Part shown: piece by piece, positions 34,118 through 42,421 of the stretch
How positions within the stretch are numbered: the first letter of the stretch is position 1
Layout of the letters: every line of letters starts with the position of its first letter
Assembly: GCA_900199655.1 (NCBI GenBank)
Contig: FZRE01000009.1
Location: forward strand, 1-64,000
DNA: 64,000 nucleotides
Origin: Prevotellaceae bacterium KH2P17
Lineage (GTDB): Bacteria; Bacteroidota; Bacteroidia; Bacteroidales; Bacteroidaceae
Reading direction: 5' to 3'
Made by a program: the position numbers and the translations under genes
Notes under the pieces: model-generated
What the model saw: only the letters and a program-made list of their open reading frames with translations
Database searches by the model: none
What the model was told of the DNA's origin: nothing

Positions 34118-35206
34118 ATGGCAGAACAGGAAGTAACATTAATGAAAGGCAACGAGGCCATAGCCAATGCTGCCATTCGTTGCGGTGCCGATGGCTTCTT
34201 CGGCTATCCTATCACTCCGCAAAGTGAGATTATTGAGACGCTGGCTTTGCTCAAGCCGTGGGAAACAACCGGCATGGTAGTGCTCCAGGCAGAGAGCGAG
34301 GTGGCAGCTATCAATATGATATATGGTGGTGCGGGCGCAGGTAAACGCGTCATGACCACATCCTCTTCGCCCGGCATTGCATTGATGCAGGAGGGCATCT
34401 CGTACATGGCAGGCGCCGAGATACCGGGAGTGTTCGTCAACGTACAGCGTGGCGGCCCCGGCCTGGGTACCATCCAGCCGAGCCAGAGCGACTATTTCCA
34501 GGCAACGCGCGGCGGCGGCAACGGCGACTACAACGTCATCGTACTGGCTCCCAACAGTGTTCAGGAGATGGCGGACTTCGTGGATTTGGCCTTTGAGCTG
34601 GCCTTCAAGTACCGCAATCCGGCCATGCTTCTGTCCGACGGAGTTATCGGGCAGATGATGGAAAAGGTGGTTCTGCCGCCTTTCAAGCCCCGTCGCACGG
34701 AGGCGGAAATCAAGAAAGAGTGCCCGTGGGCAACCATCGGCCGCACCAAAGGTCGTGAACCGAACATTCTGACCTCACTGGAATTGAAGTCGGAGGTCAT
34801 GGAGGTGCGCAACGAACATCTGCAGGAGAAGTACAGGCAGATAGAGGAGAACGAGGTGCGTTATGAAACCCAGCAGCTGGAAGATGCCGACTATATGGTT
34901 GTGAGCTTCGGAAGTGCCGCCCGTATAGGCGAGAAAGCCGTTGAGCTTGCACGTGAGGAAGGCATCAAGGTGGGGCTTTTCCGTCCCATCACGCTGTGGC
35001 CTTTCCCCAGCAAAGCAATAGCCCAGGCTGCCAAAGGCAAAAAAGGCATCCTGGTATCCGAAATCAATGCCGGCCAAATGGTACAGGATGTACGCTTAGC
35101 CATGAATGGTGCATTGCCGGTAGAACACTTCGGCAGGCTGGGTGGTATAGTGCCCGATCCGGAAGAAATAGTCGAGGCACTCAAGCAAAAGCTGATTAAC
35201 AAATAG
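34118..35206 (+). CDS. korA: 2-oxoacid:ferredoxin oxidoreductase, alpha subunit
   Basis: 362 residues from ATG 34118, 4 bases after the korD stop. The signature GADGFFGYPITPQSEI, the TSSSPGIALMQEG segment and VNVQRGGPGLGT belong to the pyrimidine-binding alpha subunit of the KorA/VorB type. The complex interconverts a 2-oxoacid and the acyl-CoA with ferredoxin. 2-oxoglutarate and branched-chain 2-oxoacids are both possible. In a succinate-producing anaerobe it could run reductively from succinyl-CoA. Confidence 0.92.
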   Translation: MAEQEVTLMKGNEAIANAAIRCGADGFFGYPITPQSEIIETLALLKPWETTGMVVLQAESEVAAINMIYGGAGAGKRVMTTSSSPGIALMQEGISYMAGAEIPGVFVNVQRGGPGLGTIQPSQSDYFQATRGGGNGDYNVIVLAPNSVQEMADFVDLAFELAFKYRNPAMLLSDGVIGQMMEKVVLPPFKPRRTEAEIKKECPWATIGRTKGREPNILTSLELKSEVMEVRNEHLQEKYRQIEENEVRYETQQLEDADYMVVSFGSAARIGEKAVELAREEGIKVGLFRPITLWPFPSKAIAQAAKGKKGILVSEINAGQMVQDVRLAMNGALPVEHFGRLGGIVPDPEEIVEALKQKLINK

Positions 35207-35218
35207 GAGGAACCAACA

Positions 35219-35986
35219 ATGGCAAATGATATTATAGCACCGGAGAACCTGGTATATAAGAAACCAACGCTGATGAACGATACGGCCATGCACTACTGTC
35301 CGGGCTGTTCGCACGGCGTGGTGCACAAACTCGTGGCAGAGGTAATTGAGGAGATGGGCATGGAGGACAAAGCTGTGGGCGTTTGCCCGGTGGGCTGCGC
35401 CGTCTTTGCTTACCGCTATCTGGACATCGACTGGCAGGAAGCTGCCCACGGCAGAGCACCCGCCGTGGCAACCGGTATCAAGCGTATGTGGCCCGACAGG
35501 CTTGTCTTCACCTACCAGGGTGACGGCGACCTGGCCTGCATCGGAACCGGAGAAACCATCCATGCACTCAACCGCGGCGAGAACATTCCTATCATCTTCA
35601 TCAACAATGCCATCTATGGAATGACGGGAGGACAGATGGCTCCCACCACTCTTATTGGCCAGAAGACCGCCACCTGCCCCTATGGACGCGACCCGCAGCT
35701 GCACGGCTATCCGCTCAATATTACCGAGCTGGCATCACACCTGCGCGGAACATGCTACGTGACACGCCAGAGCGTGGAGACGGTAGGCTCCATCCAGAAG
35801 GCCAGGAAGGCCATCCGCAAGGCGTTCGAAGCCTCCATGCAGGGGCTCGGGTCAAGCCTGATAGAGATTGTTGCTACCTGCAACAGCGGCTGGAAACTAT
35901 CTCCAGTCAAGGCAAACGAGTGGATGCAGGAGCACATGTTCAAGGAATACGTCAAGGGAGACCTCAAGGACACCACCGGACTCTAA
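35219..35986 (+). CDS. korB: 2-oxoacid:ferredoxin oxidoreductase, beta (TPP-binding) subunit
   Basis: 255 residues. CPGCSHG, the cofactor motif GDGDLACIGTGE and INNAIYGMTGGQMAPTT are the thiamine diphosphate-binding signature of the beta subunit. It contains the Cys residues of the internal cluster region (GVCPVGCAVF). It follows korA after 12 bases. Confidence 0.93.
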   Translation: MANDIIAPENLVYKKPTLMNDTAMHYCPGCSHGVVHKLVAEVIEEMGMEDKAVGVCPVGCAVFAYRYLDIDWQEAAHGRAPAVATGIKRMWPDRLVFTYQGDGDLACIGTGETIHALNRGENIPIIFINNAIYGMTGGQMAPTTLIGQKTATCPYGRDPQLHGYPLNITELASHLRGTCYVTRQSVETVGSIQKARKAIRKAFEASMQGLGSSLIEIVATCNSGWKLSPVKANEWMQEHMFKEYVKGDLKDTTGL

Positions 35987-36062
35987 CGGTTACGGCTTCG
36001 GAAAATCAACAGACAAGTAACAGGAAACCTTCCCCGGGGAAGGCGACGTAAGGCTTTTAAAT

Positions 36063-36605
36063 ATGAAGACAGAAATAATCATTTCCGGTTTCGGTGGCCA
36101 GGGAGTTCTCTCCATGGGTAAGATACTGGCCTACTCGGGACTGATGGAAGACAAGGAAGTTACGTGGATGCCGGCCTACGGGCCCGAGCAGCGCGGCGGT
36201 ACGGCCAACGTAACGGTGATAGTGAGCGATGAGCGCATCTCGTCGCCCATCCTGAGCAAGTTCGATGTTGCCATCGTGCTCAACCAACCCTCACTCGACA
36301 AGTTCGAATCGAAGGTAAAACCGGGCGGTGTTCTTATTTACGACGGCTACGGCATCATAGCTCCGCCAACGCGGAAGGACATCAACGTGTACCGCATTGA
36401 CGCCATGGACAAGGCCGCCGAGATGAAGAATGCCAAGGTGTTCAACATGATTGTGCTCGGCGGACTGCTCAAGGTGTGCCCCGTAGTGAGCACCGACGGC
36501 CTCAAGAAAGCACTCTACAAGAGCCTGCCGGAGCGCCATCACAACATGATTCCGCTGAACATGGAGGCTGTAAGCGTAGGAATGGAAATAATCCAACAAC
36601 AATAA
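36063..36605 (+). CDS. korC: 2-oxoacid:ferredoxin oxidoreductase, gamma subunit
   Basis: 180 residues of the catalytic-gamma fold: ISGFGGQGVLSMGKILA, AYGPEQRGGTANVTVIVSD and LNQPSLDKFE. It completes the four-subunit enzyme. A Gly-rich loop at the start and the RGGTA motif are diagnostic. It is followed by an intrinsic terminator, so the transcription unit probably ends here. Confidence 0.93.
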   Translation: MKTEIIISGFGGQGVLSMGKILAYSGLMEDKEVTWMPAYGPEQRGGTANVTVIVSDERISSPILSKFDVAIVLNQPSLDKFESKVKPGGVLIYDGYGIIAPPTRKDINVYRIDAMDKAAEMKNAKVFNMIVLGGLLKVCPVVSTDGLKKALYKSLPERHHNMIPLNMEAVSVGMEIIQQQ

Positions 36606-36635
36606 CAACTTGATTTTTTAACTCTCTAATTATGG

Positions 36636-36668
36636 GGTCGGCAGCAGTGATGCTCCTGGCCTTTTTTT
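36636..36668 (+). terminator. Terminator after korC
   Basis: GGTCGGCAGCA pairs with TGCTCCTGGCC with G-U wobble and one mismatch, followed by seven T. It begins 31 bases after the korC stop. Confidence 0.7.
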
Positions 36669-36774
36669 ATTTTCTCTTCCAAAGGCCGCCGGCATGACAT
36701 CGGCTCACGGCGAACCGGCAGGAGAGAGCAAGTGAAACCTACAACCAAAGACCGAACATAAAAACCGAGAAAGG

Positions 36775-37539
36775 ATGAAAACAATGCTTCTTACAGCTGC
36801 ACTGACCATGATGGGCGCAGCAGTTTACGCACAGAAAAGCTATCCCCAGCCCATGCCCATGAAGCCTGAAATGACGGAATACTGGACACCACAGCCCCCC
36901 GTCATTACGCCCGGAGAGGATGCGGGCAGTGCTCCGGCCGACGCGCTCGTGCTCTTTGGCGGCACCAACCTGGCGCAGTGGCAGAGCACCGACGGCAGTC
37001 CGGCCAAGTGGCGGGTGCACGACGGCGTGATGACGGTGGTCAAAGGAGCCGCCGCAGATATAGAGACAAAGGAGAAATTCGGCAGTTTCCAGCTCCATTT
37101 GGAGTGGATGGTGCCCGCCAACATCACCGGCAGCAGCCAGGCCCGCGGCAACAGCGGCGTCTATCTGCAGGGTATGTACGAGGTGCAGATACTCGACAGC
37201 TACTGCAACGAGACCTATGTTAACGGCATGGCGGCATCGGTCTACAAGCAAACACCGCCCCTTGTCAATGCCATGCGGCGCCCGGGACAGTGGAATGTGT
37301 ACGACATCATCTACACCGCGCCCGTATTCAAGGCCGACGGCACTTACCTCTACCGCCCCCGGGTAACTGTTATACAGAACGGGATAGTGGTGCAGAACCA
37401 TACCGAAATTATGGGAACTACCGAGTACATTGGCCTGCCGCAAGTAAAGCCGCACGGCGACGGCCCCATCCTGCTGCAGGCCCACGGCGACGACAGCGCA
37501 CCCATCAGCTTCCGCAACATCTGGATTCGCAAGCTGTAG
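36775..37539 (+). CDS. Exported DUF1080 protein (3-keto-disaccharide hydrolase-like)
   Basis: 254 residues. Signal peptide MKTMLLTAALTMMGAAVYAQ. The jelly-roll domain has the family markers LFGGTNLAQWQSTDGSPAKW, FGSFQLHLEWMVP, GNSGVYLQGMYEVQILDS and the C-terminal ISFRNIWIRKL. Members of this family act on 3-keto-glycosides or bind glycans, and in Bacteroidetes are often exported. It stands alone after the kor terminator, with no polysaccharide-utilisation genes nearby, so its substrate is open. Confidence 0.88.
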   Translation: MKTMLLTAALTMMGAAVYAQKSYPQPMPMKPEMTEYWTPQPPVITPGEDAGSAPADALVLFGGTNLAQWQSTDGSPAKWRVHDGVMTVVKGAAADIETKEKFGSFQLHLEWMVPANITGSSQARGNSGVYLQGMYEVQILDSYCNETYVNGMAASVYKQTPPLVNAMRRPGQWNVYDIIYTAPVFKADGTYLYRPRVTVIQNGIVVQNHTEIMGTTEYIGLPQVKPHGDGPILLQAHGDDSAPISFRNIWIRKL

Positions 37540-37605
37540 CGGCTGTTTTTCCTGCTTCGTTCAGCACCCGCAGGCCCGGAGGATGCTAAAGCCAGGCCTG
37601 CCGCA

Positions 37606-37938
37606 TCATTCTGCCGGCCGGTAGTTGGCTATGGCCCACGTGCGCACCCGGTCGTGCATAACGGAGTCGGCCTGCCGCCTGTTCCTCACCACGGGGCGCG
37701 AGAAGCAGGCATCCATAAACCCCTTCATCCGGGCGGCAATCACGTCGTTGCCCGTAGGTTTGGCGTTGCGCTGCCATGCGGCTATCTCGTTGTCTATGGC
37801 CGTAGGGTTATACACGTAGTAGTTACGGGTGGAGTTACCGTTCGCACCCGGCGGAACATCCATCGTTGCAACCGTCATCGCCACCATGCCTGCCATTCCG
37901 CAGAGAACCAGCAGGTCCTTCATTCCATTCTTGTTCAT
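37606..37938 (-). CDS. Small membrane-anchored hypothetical protein
   Basis: 110 residues from ATG 37938, which has a good AAAGGA Shine-Dalgarno. After MNKNGMK there is one hydrophobic segment (about 6-24) that serves as an anchor or signal sequence, then a charged domain with STRNYYVYNPTAIDNEIAAW and a repeated R-R-x-A-D pattern. No family is recognised. A consensus promoter lies 29 bases upstream. The gene is convergent with the DUF1080 gene. Confidence 0.7.
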   Translation of the reverse strand: MNKNGMKDLLVLCGMAGMVAMTVATMDVPPGANGNSTRNYYVYNPTAIDNEIAAWQRNAKPTGNDVIAARMKGFMDACFSRPVVRNRRQADSVMHDRVRTWAIANYRPAE

Positions 37939-37966
37939 GTGCATTTCCTTTCTATGTTTGATGCAG

Positions 37967-37998
37967 CAAAGATAGCGCGAACCGTCTTCGCGTGCAAT
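37967..37998 (-). promoter_or_regulatory. Promoter of the small membrane protein
   Basis: Minus strand: ATTG (37995-37998), 20 bases, TATCTTTG (37967-37974), a consensus Bacteroidetes promoter. Confidence 0.68.
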
Positions 37999-38132
37999 AC
38001 CCCGCATCAAACTGACATGCGTCCGTTATTACAAACTGCTGAAAATCAGCAGTTTGATATTTTTCCAAACACTTGTTTTGACACAAACCGAATGTTCCCG
38101 GGGTGATTGAAAACGCGTAAAAGAAGTGCAAA

Positions 38133-38220
38133 AGCTATGCTTCGTGAACTTTCGACAAGTGTCGCACGATTGTGCGACAAGTGTCGAATTCATGTGCGAC
38201 AAGTGTCGAAAGTTCCCGGA
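38133..38220. repeat. 22-bp-period dyad array, copy 4
   Basis: The most regular copy: CGACAAGTGTCG occurs three times without change (38153, 38175, 38197) with 10-base spacers, preceded by an AGCTATGCTTC unit and bracketed by ACTTTCGACA and TGTCGAAAGT. It lies between the small membrane protein promoter and the 3' end of the CdiI-like gene. Confidence 0.9.
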
Positions 38221-38275
38221 GATGCTTTTCAAGTCCATCAGCAGATGTCTTTGCGCAGTTGCTGGCACCTGTTAT

Positions 38276-38827
38276 TTAGCGTGAGTTCGATGAGTTTTGA
38301 AGAATATCTGTATTTAGGAACTCACTGATAGTTTTTTTCATTGAATGGATTTCTATATTGTTTTCTAAGGTGTCTTTCTGTAAGTTCAGCTGTTCTTTCA
38401 GCGCATGGTACAGCAATGGCTTCTTCCTCCAGAAACTTTCCGGCACTTTGAGAACGGCATTCAGTAAGTCGCCCTCATAGAAGTCACCAGCGGCAAGAAA
38501 ATTCTTTGATAATATTTCTATTGCCAATGGTATTATGTATTCCAATCCTATGTTCTGATTGACGAGAAAACGGAAATCTTCTATCGTGTATTCAGAAATC
38601 CTTGTATTCTGCAAGTCATACAGATGCCTTATAGGATAAGAGTCGTCCGGAGTTGGCGTATAATCATCCCATCTCTCATTTAAAAGAGCTGGTAAGGTTT
38701 TAGACAGCAGTTTTTGAGGGCTTAAGTATTGTATAGCCTGTTCTGACATGGTACTTGGCAGTTTTGGCTTTTGGCTCTTTTCAGTCTGTTCTTCTCGTAA
38801 GTATTTAGGCATTTTCTTTCTCTTCAT
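38276..38827 (-). CDS. CdiI-like contact-dependent inhibition immunity protein (orphan)
   Basis: 183 residues from ATG 38827; ATGs at 38893 and 38812 are alternatives. The core SYPIRHLYDLQNTRISEYTI, EDFRFLVNQNIGLEYIIPLA and FYEGDLLNAVLKVPESFWR match the family annotated as CDI-system immunity protein. Such proteins neutralise a cognate toxin domain delivered by contact. No toxin, CdiB or T6SS gene is nearby. The gene is distinctly AT-rich compared with its neighbours, pointing to recent acquisition. The immunity assignment is from family memory. Confidence 0.7.
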   Translation of the reverse strand: MKRKKMPKYLREEQTEKSQKPKLPSTMSEQAIQYLSPQKLLSKTLPALLNERWDDYTPTPDDSYPIRHLYDLQNTRISEYTIEDFRFLVNQNIGLEYIIPLAIEILSKNFLAAGDFYEGDLLNAVLKVPESFWRKKPLLYHALKEQLNLQKDTLENNIEIHSMKKTISEFLNTDILQNSSNSR

Positions 38828-39305
38828 GTTCTTCGCTATTCTTTTTAATTCTAAACTCACATGATTTCTACGAATTATATCACACCCAATCATACCTATG
38901 ATTGGCGAGGCTAAAATTACAAAAAGTTTTTGTTAATTACCAAATTGCAGCCTGTTATAATTCGTCGAACTTACGTTATTTATAGTTCATGCCATAAATG
39001 TTTCTACTTGTGGAGGCCAGTCTATGCGGTGGTCATTATTTTTCCTGCTGCTTTTTTTACTCAGCCACGTGCAAAGAGGGGATGGATGTGGTTAGCAGTT
39101 CAGCGGAGTACACCATGTGGTTGGGTTCAGATAAATACAAATTACAGGCATTTTCCTTAGTAACTAACTCGCTTTAAAGGAGTTTTGGTATCTCAACAGC
39201 CCGTTCTGCAGAAAGGCTAAGTTATCCGACTGCTATTTTTTGATTCTTTTCTTGGGTAGTCACAACCCGATATTTTGTGTTATCTTTGCAACTGATAAAA
39301 TAGAG
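38828..39305. other. Spacer between the CdiI-like and Fic genes
   Basis: About 480 AT-rich bases with no convincing gene; a 76-codon frame at 38930-39160 has no family character. A -7 box TATCTTTG at 39282-39289 sits 17 bases before an ATG at 39306 and is probably the fic promoter. Confidence 0.45.
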
Positions 39306-39394
39306 ATGAAACAACCGAGTGGCAAAGCTGGCAGGTATGGAATTGCGATGCAAGGAAGGTGGATGAGGCAGCAGCCAATCAAAAAACAGGCCGT

Positions 39395-40240
39395 ATGATG
39401 ATGGAAAGGCAAGGTTATTTTCGCGTTCATGGCAAGGGTGAGCAAGCCTATCAGTCGTTTGTGCCCACGCCGCTACAACAAGTTGAGGTTGCCGTTGACG
39501 ATGAGATGCGCTGGCTTCTGCAGCAGGCACATCGGCAGATAGCGTCATTAAGCCACAGCGAGGAGGCCATGCGGCAGGAAGTGGAGGCTTCGGTGCGCCT
39601 GGCATGGGGCGTTCCGGAGCCCTCGCCGTTCATGTTCGGCATGGCTCCTGCAGCCCAGGAGCGCGATGAGCGCATGCTGATGGACGAGAAGTTGCTCTGC
39701 GAGGCCACCTCCTTTGGCGTGGAACGGCTGCATGTTCTGCCGCTCTCGGGGCGGTTGTTTAAGGACATTCATTATGTCATGATGCAGGGCGAGCACAATG
39801 AGAAGAAGTATCCCGGCGAGTTCCGACATTCGCCCACGTGGATAGGTGATGTGGGCGACACGCTCTTCACGGCCCCCTTTGTTACGCCTACAGGTGATGA
39901 TTTCCTGACTGCTTTTGCAGATTTGGAGAATTATATCAATGAGGAAGATAATCAGGATGTGCTCATCAAGGCAGCACTCATACACTATCAGTTTGAAATG
40001 CTGCATCCTTTTATCGACGGGAATGGGCGTCTGGGCCGGCTCATCACGCAACTTTTTCTGATCGACCGCGGTGTACTTGAAGCCCCATTGCTGCGGCAGT
40101 CGGTGTTTCTTAACCGGCATCAGTTTGAGTATTTTACAGGGTTAGCCTCGGTGGAATTTTCTGGCAGGTATGAAAAATGGATAAAGCTATATTTAAAAGC
40201 ACTCTCATCAGACACATTCGCCAATGCGGCTTCCGTGTAG
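39395..40240 (+). CDS. Fic-family protein, possibly with disrupted N-terminus
   Basis: 281 residues from the ATG cluster at 39395; GTG 39359 in the same frame is also possible. The Fic active-site motif HPFIDGNGRLGR (204-215) is complete, so AMP or another nucleotidyl group could be transferred to a target hydroxyl. The usual N-terminal motif MKxxSGKAGRY is present at 39306 but in another frame, which ends at 39396, suggesting a frameshift. The region where class II Fic proteins carry the inhibitory S/TxxxEG motif reads EASVRLAWGV, so auto-inhibition may be absent. Confidence 0.82.
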   Translation: MMMERQGYFRVHGKGEQAYQSFVPTPLQQVEVAVDDEMRWLLQQAHRQIASLSHSEEAMRQEVEASVRLAWGVPEPSPFMFGMAPAAQERDERMLMDEKLLCEATSFGVERLHVLPLSGRLFKDIHYVMMQGEHNEKKYPGEFRHSPTWIGDVGDTLFTAPFVTPTGDDFLTAFADLENYINEEDNQDVLIKAALIHYQFEMLHPFIDGNGRLGRLITQLFLIDRGVLEAPLLRQSVFLNRHQFEYFTGLASVEFSGRYEKWIKLYLKALSSDTFANAASV

Positions 40241-40310
40241 GTTTGCGGCAGTTTTTCTGTCGATAAGTGTCCCTATATATAATAAGGTGTAACGGGTGGT
40301 GCGCCGGCAG

Positions 40311-40982
40311 CTACCGCAAAAAGGCCACGGCGGCCAGGAACGAGAGCAGAATGAGCTGGCTGGCGAGGGCGATGACGGCATCGTTGTAACCCTGATGGCG
40401 GCGGAACAAGGCCAAGTACAGAAAGTACATGACCAGGCAGGGGCCAAAGATAATAATGTCCCAGCGCAGTTGCCAGTCGGTTTGCCAGAGCATGAAGACG
40501 AGCGGCAGGATGCCGAAGGCGAAGTAAAGGGCGCCGATAAGATAGACGCGGGCATTGATTTTGCCCTCGCGGCCGGCAAATTGGAACGACGGATAGAGCG
40601 TGAAATACCTGCTTGCCGTATCGGGTCGGAGCATCAGTACCAGCTGGCCGGCTATCATCCGGCTGAAAGGTATGCCCGCAAACAGTGCCAGCACGGCTAT
40701 CCGTGTGGGCATGGATGCAATCACCAGAACCTGCAGCGGAACTGTCAGCGTAATCAGATAACGGCCGTAAGAGCCCAACAGTTGCTCGCTGCCGGCAATG
40801 AAGAGGCGCTCGTACTGCAGCCGGCCCACCGCCAGGGGTATGAGTACTGCTATGGCAGCAACGACAAGCGGCGGCAAACTGCCGCCCAAGAAAAAGACTG
40901 ACAGCGCCGAAAGACTGGCCGGTATCCAGCCAGCGAGGGGCCAGTATTCCATCTTTCGGATTTTGTATAGCGGTAAACTCAT
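40311..40982 (-). CDS. Multi-pass membrane protein, possibly a degenerate CobS relative
   Basis: 223 residues with about six membrane helices. The opening EYWPLAGWIPASLSALSVFF matches the YWPLAGW segment of Bacteroidetes adenosylcobinamide-GDP ribazoletransferase (CobS), and length and topology also fit. The CobS metal-binding motif HEDGLADxxDG is absent; the corresponding stretch reads QYERLFIAGSEQLLG. If related, it has lost that catalytic site. No other cobalamin gene is near. It could equally be an unrelated integral membrane protein. Start at ATG 40982. Confidence 0.5.
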   Translation of the reverse strand: MSLPLYKIRKMEYWPLAGWIPASLSALSVFFLGGSLPPLVVAAIAVLIPLAVGRLQYERLFIAGSEQLLGSYGRYLITLTVPLQVLVIASMPTRIAVLALFAGIPFSRMIAGQLVLMLRPDTASRYFTLYPSFQFAGREGKINARVYLIGALYFAFGILPLVFMLWQTDWQLRWDIIIFGPCLVMYFLYLALFRRHQGYNDAVIALASQLILLSFLAAVAFLR

Positions 40983-41072
40983 TGCTTTTTCTGCAAAATT
41001 AGCCATTTTTCCTCTATTTATCGTAATTTTCGCTTCGTTTCTGCGGCAAAGTTGCAATTTTCGTGAAAAACA

Positions 41073-41104
41073 TTTGGTGGTTATTAGTTTTTTTATTTAC
41101 TTTG
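41073..41104 (+). promoter_or_regulatory. Promoter of the OmpA gene
   Basis: TTTG (41073-41076), a 20-base spacer and TTACTTTG (41097-41104). A 61-base AT-rich leader without structure separates the -7 box from the ATG, as is common for highly translated Bacteroidetes genes. Confidence 0.75.
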
Positions 41105-41165
41105 CACCCGAAAAGATATAAAGATAACGAAAAAATACAAATTAATTTATTAATAAAAGAGAGAC

Positions 41166-42209
41166 ATGAAAAAGTTAGTTTTATTGTTTGCTGCCGCTGT
41201 GATGGCAGTATCTGCAAACGCACAGACTGTTACAGAAAGTAAGACTTTCGACAACTTCTACATTGGTATCAATGGAGGTGTTGCCACAAAGACTACCGGA
41301 AACAGCTGGATGGGCAACCTGAACCCCAACGCCGGTCTGCGTATTGGCCGTTGGTTCACTCCCGTATTCGGTCTGGCTGCCGAGAGCAATGCTTACTTCT
41401 CTAACAAGCCTTGGAATTCTACCGGCACTGCAGTACGCGCACTGAATACAAGCTTGCTTGCTACCGTGAACCTGAGCAACTGGTTCGGTGGCTACAAGGG
41501 TGAGCCCCGTGCTTTCGAGGTTATTCCTGTATTTGGTTTCGGCTGGGGTCACACTTTCAACGCTTATGGCGCAAAGAACATCAACGCCCTGACTTCTAAG
41601 GCAGGTATCGACTTCGTATTCAACCTGGGTGCCGAGAAGGCATGGCAGGTATATGTTGAGCCTTCTGTAACTTGGGCACTCAACGGCACTGGCTACGAGG
41701 GCACACAGTACAACATCAACCGCAGCGCAGTTCAGTTGAATGCAGGTGTTGTTTATAAGTTTGGCAACTCTAACGGTACTCATAACTTCACTATCGCCCA
41801 GTTGCGCGATCAGGCTGAAATCGATGGCCTCAACGCCCAGATTAACGACCTGCGCAACGAACTGGCCAAGAAGCCTAAGGAGGTTGTGAAGGAAGTTGTT
41901 AAGGAAGCTCCGGCTCCTCAGGTAGTTAAGGTAGAGAACCTGGTATTCGTTACCTTCGCACAGGGCAAGTCTGCTCTTACCAAGGACGCAAAGAAAGCTC
42001 TCGATGCTGTGAAGGAAGGCAAGCACGTACAGATTGTTGGTACTGCATCTCCCGAGGGTTCTGCAGAGCTCAACCAGAGATTGTCTCAGTCTCGTGCTGA
42101 CAACGTAGCTGAATATCTCAAGGGCCGTGGCGTCATTGTTGACGAGGCTTCTGGCAAGGGTGTTCAGGGTACAACTTCTAACCGTCTGGCTGTAGTTTAC
42201 GTTAAGTAA
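41166..42209 (+). CDS. OmpA-family outer-membrane porin
   Basis: 347 residues. Signal peptide MKKLVLLFAAAVMAVSANAQ, an N-terminal eight-strand barrel (about 25-195) ending in YKFGN, a short coiled linker (LRDQAEIDGLNAQINDLRNE) and a Lys/Val/Pro-rich hinge, then an OmpA peptidoglycan-binding domain (TASPEGSAELNQRLSQSRAD). It anchors the outer membrane to peptidoglycan and is usually abundant. Codon choice is visibly more biased than in the neighbours, consistent with high expression. Confidence 0.95.
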   Translation: MKKLVLLFAAAVMAVSANAQTVTESKTFDNFYIGINGGVATKTTGNSWMGNLNPNAGLRIGRWFTPVFGLAAESNAYFSNKPWNSTGTAVRALNTSLLATVNLSNWFGGYKGEPRAFEVIPVFGFGWGHTFNAYGAKNINALTSKAGIDFVFNLGAEKAWQVYVEPSVTWALNGTGYEGTQYNINRSAVQLNAGVVYKFGNSNGTHNFTIAQLRDQAEIDGLNAQINDLRNELAKKPKEVVKEVVKEAPAPQVVKVENLVFVTFAQGKSALTKDAKKALDAVKEGKHVQIVGTASPEGSAELNQRLSQSRADNVAEYLKGRGVIVDEASGKGVQGTTSNRLAVVYVK

Positions 42210-42236
42210 TCAACTGATAACAAAGATTTAATGATT

Positions 42237-42268
42237 ATCCCCGGTGCTTCGGCATCGGGGATTTTTTT
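42237..42268 (+). terminator. Terminator of the OmpA gene
   Basis: ATCCCCGGTGC pairs with GCATCGGGGAT (one mismatch) around a TTCG tetraloop, followed by seven T. Confidence 0.93.
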
Positions 42269-42354
42269 GTTTTCATTCGCCGGCTCGTGCCAAGAGAAAA
42301 TCGCTCTGGCATTGTTTTAAAGTGTAGCAGAATATCTACTTTTATTTAAAAACT

Positions 42355-42386
42355 ATTGGTAAATAGATAAAAAAGCAGTAACTTTG
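42355..42386 (+). promoter_or_regulatory. Promoter of the ilv operon
   Basis: ATTG (42355-42358), 20 bases, TAACTTTG (42379-42386). The 35-base leader to ilvD holds no leader peptide or terminator, so this operon is not attenuated in the way the aromatic operon is. Confidence 0.7.
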
Positions 42387-42421
42387 TAACCATTTTAAGC
42401 AGAATGATTAAAAGTTAGGAT

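Noticed and set aside
38930..39160. Small gene of 76 codons before fic
   Set aside because: No homology features, no promoter or ribosome site, composition like the surrounding spacer.
42387..42421. Leader-peptide attenuator in front of ilvD
   Set aside because: The leader is only 35 bases and has neither a codon run nor a terminator.
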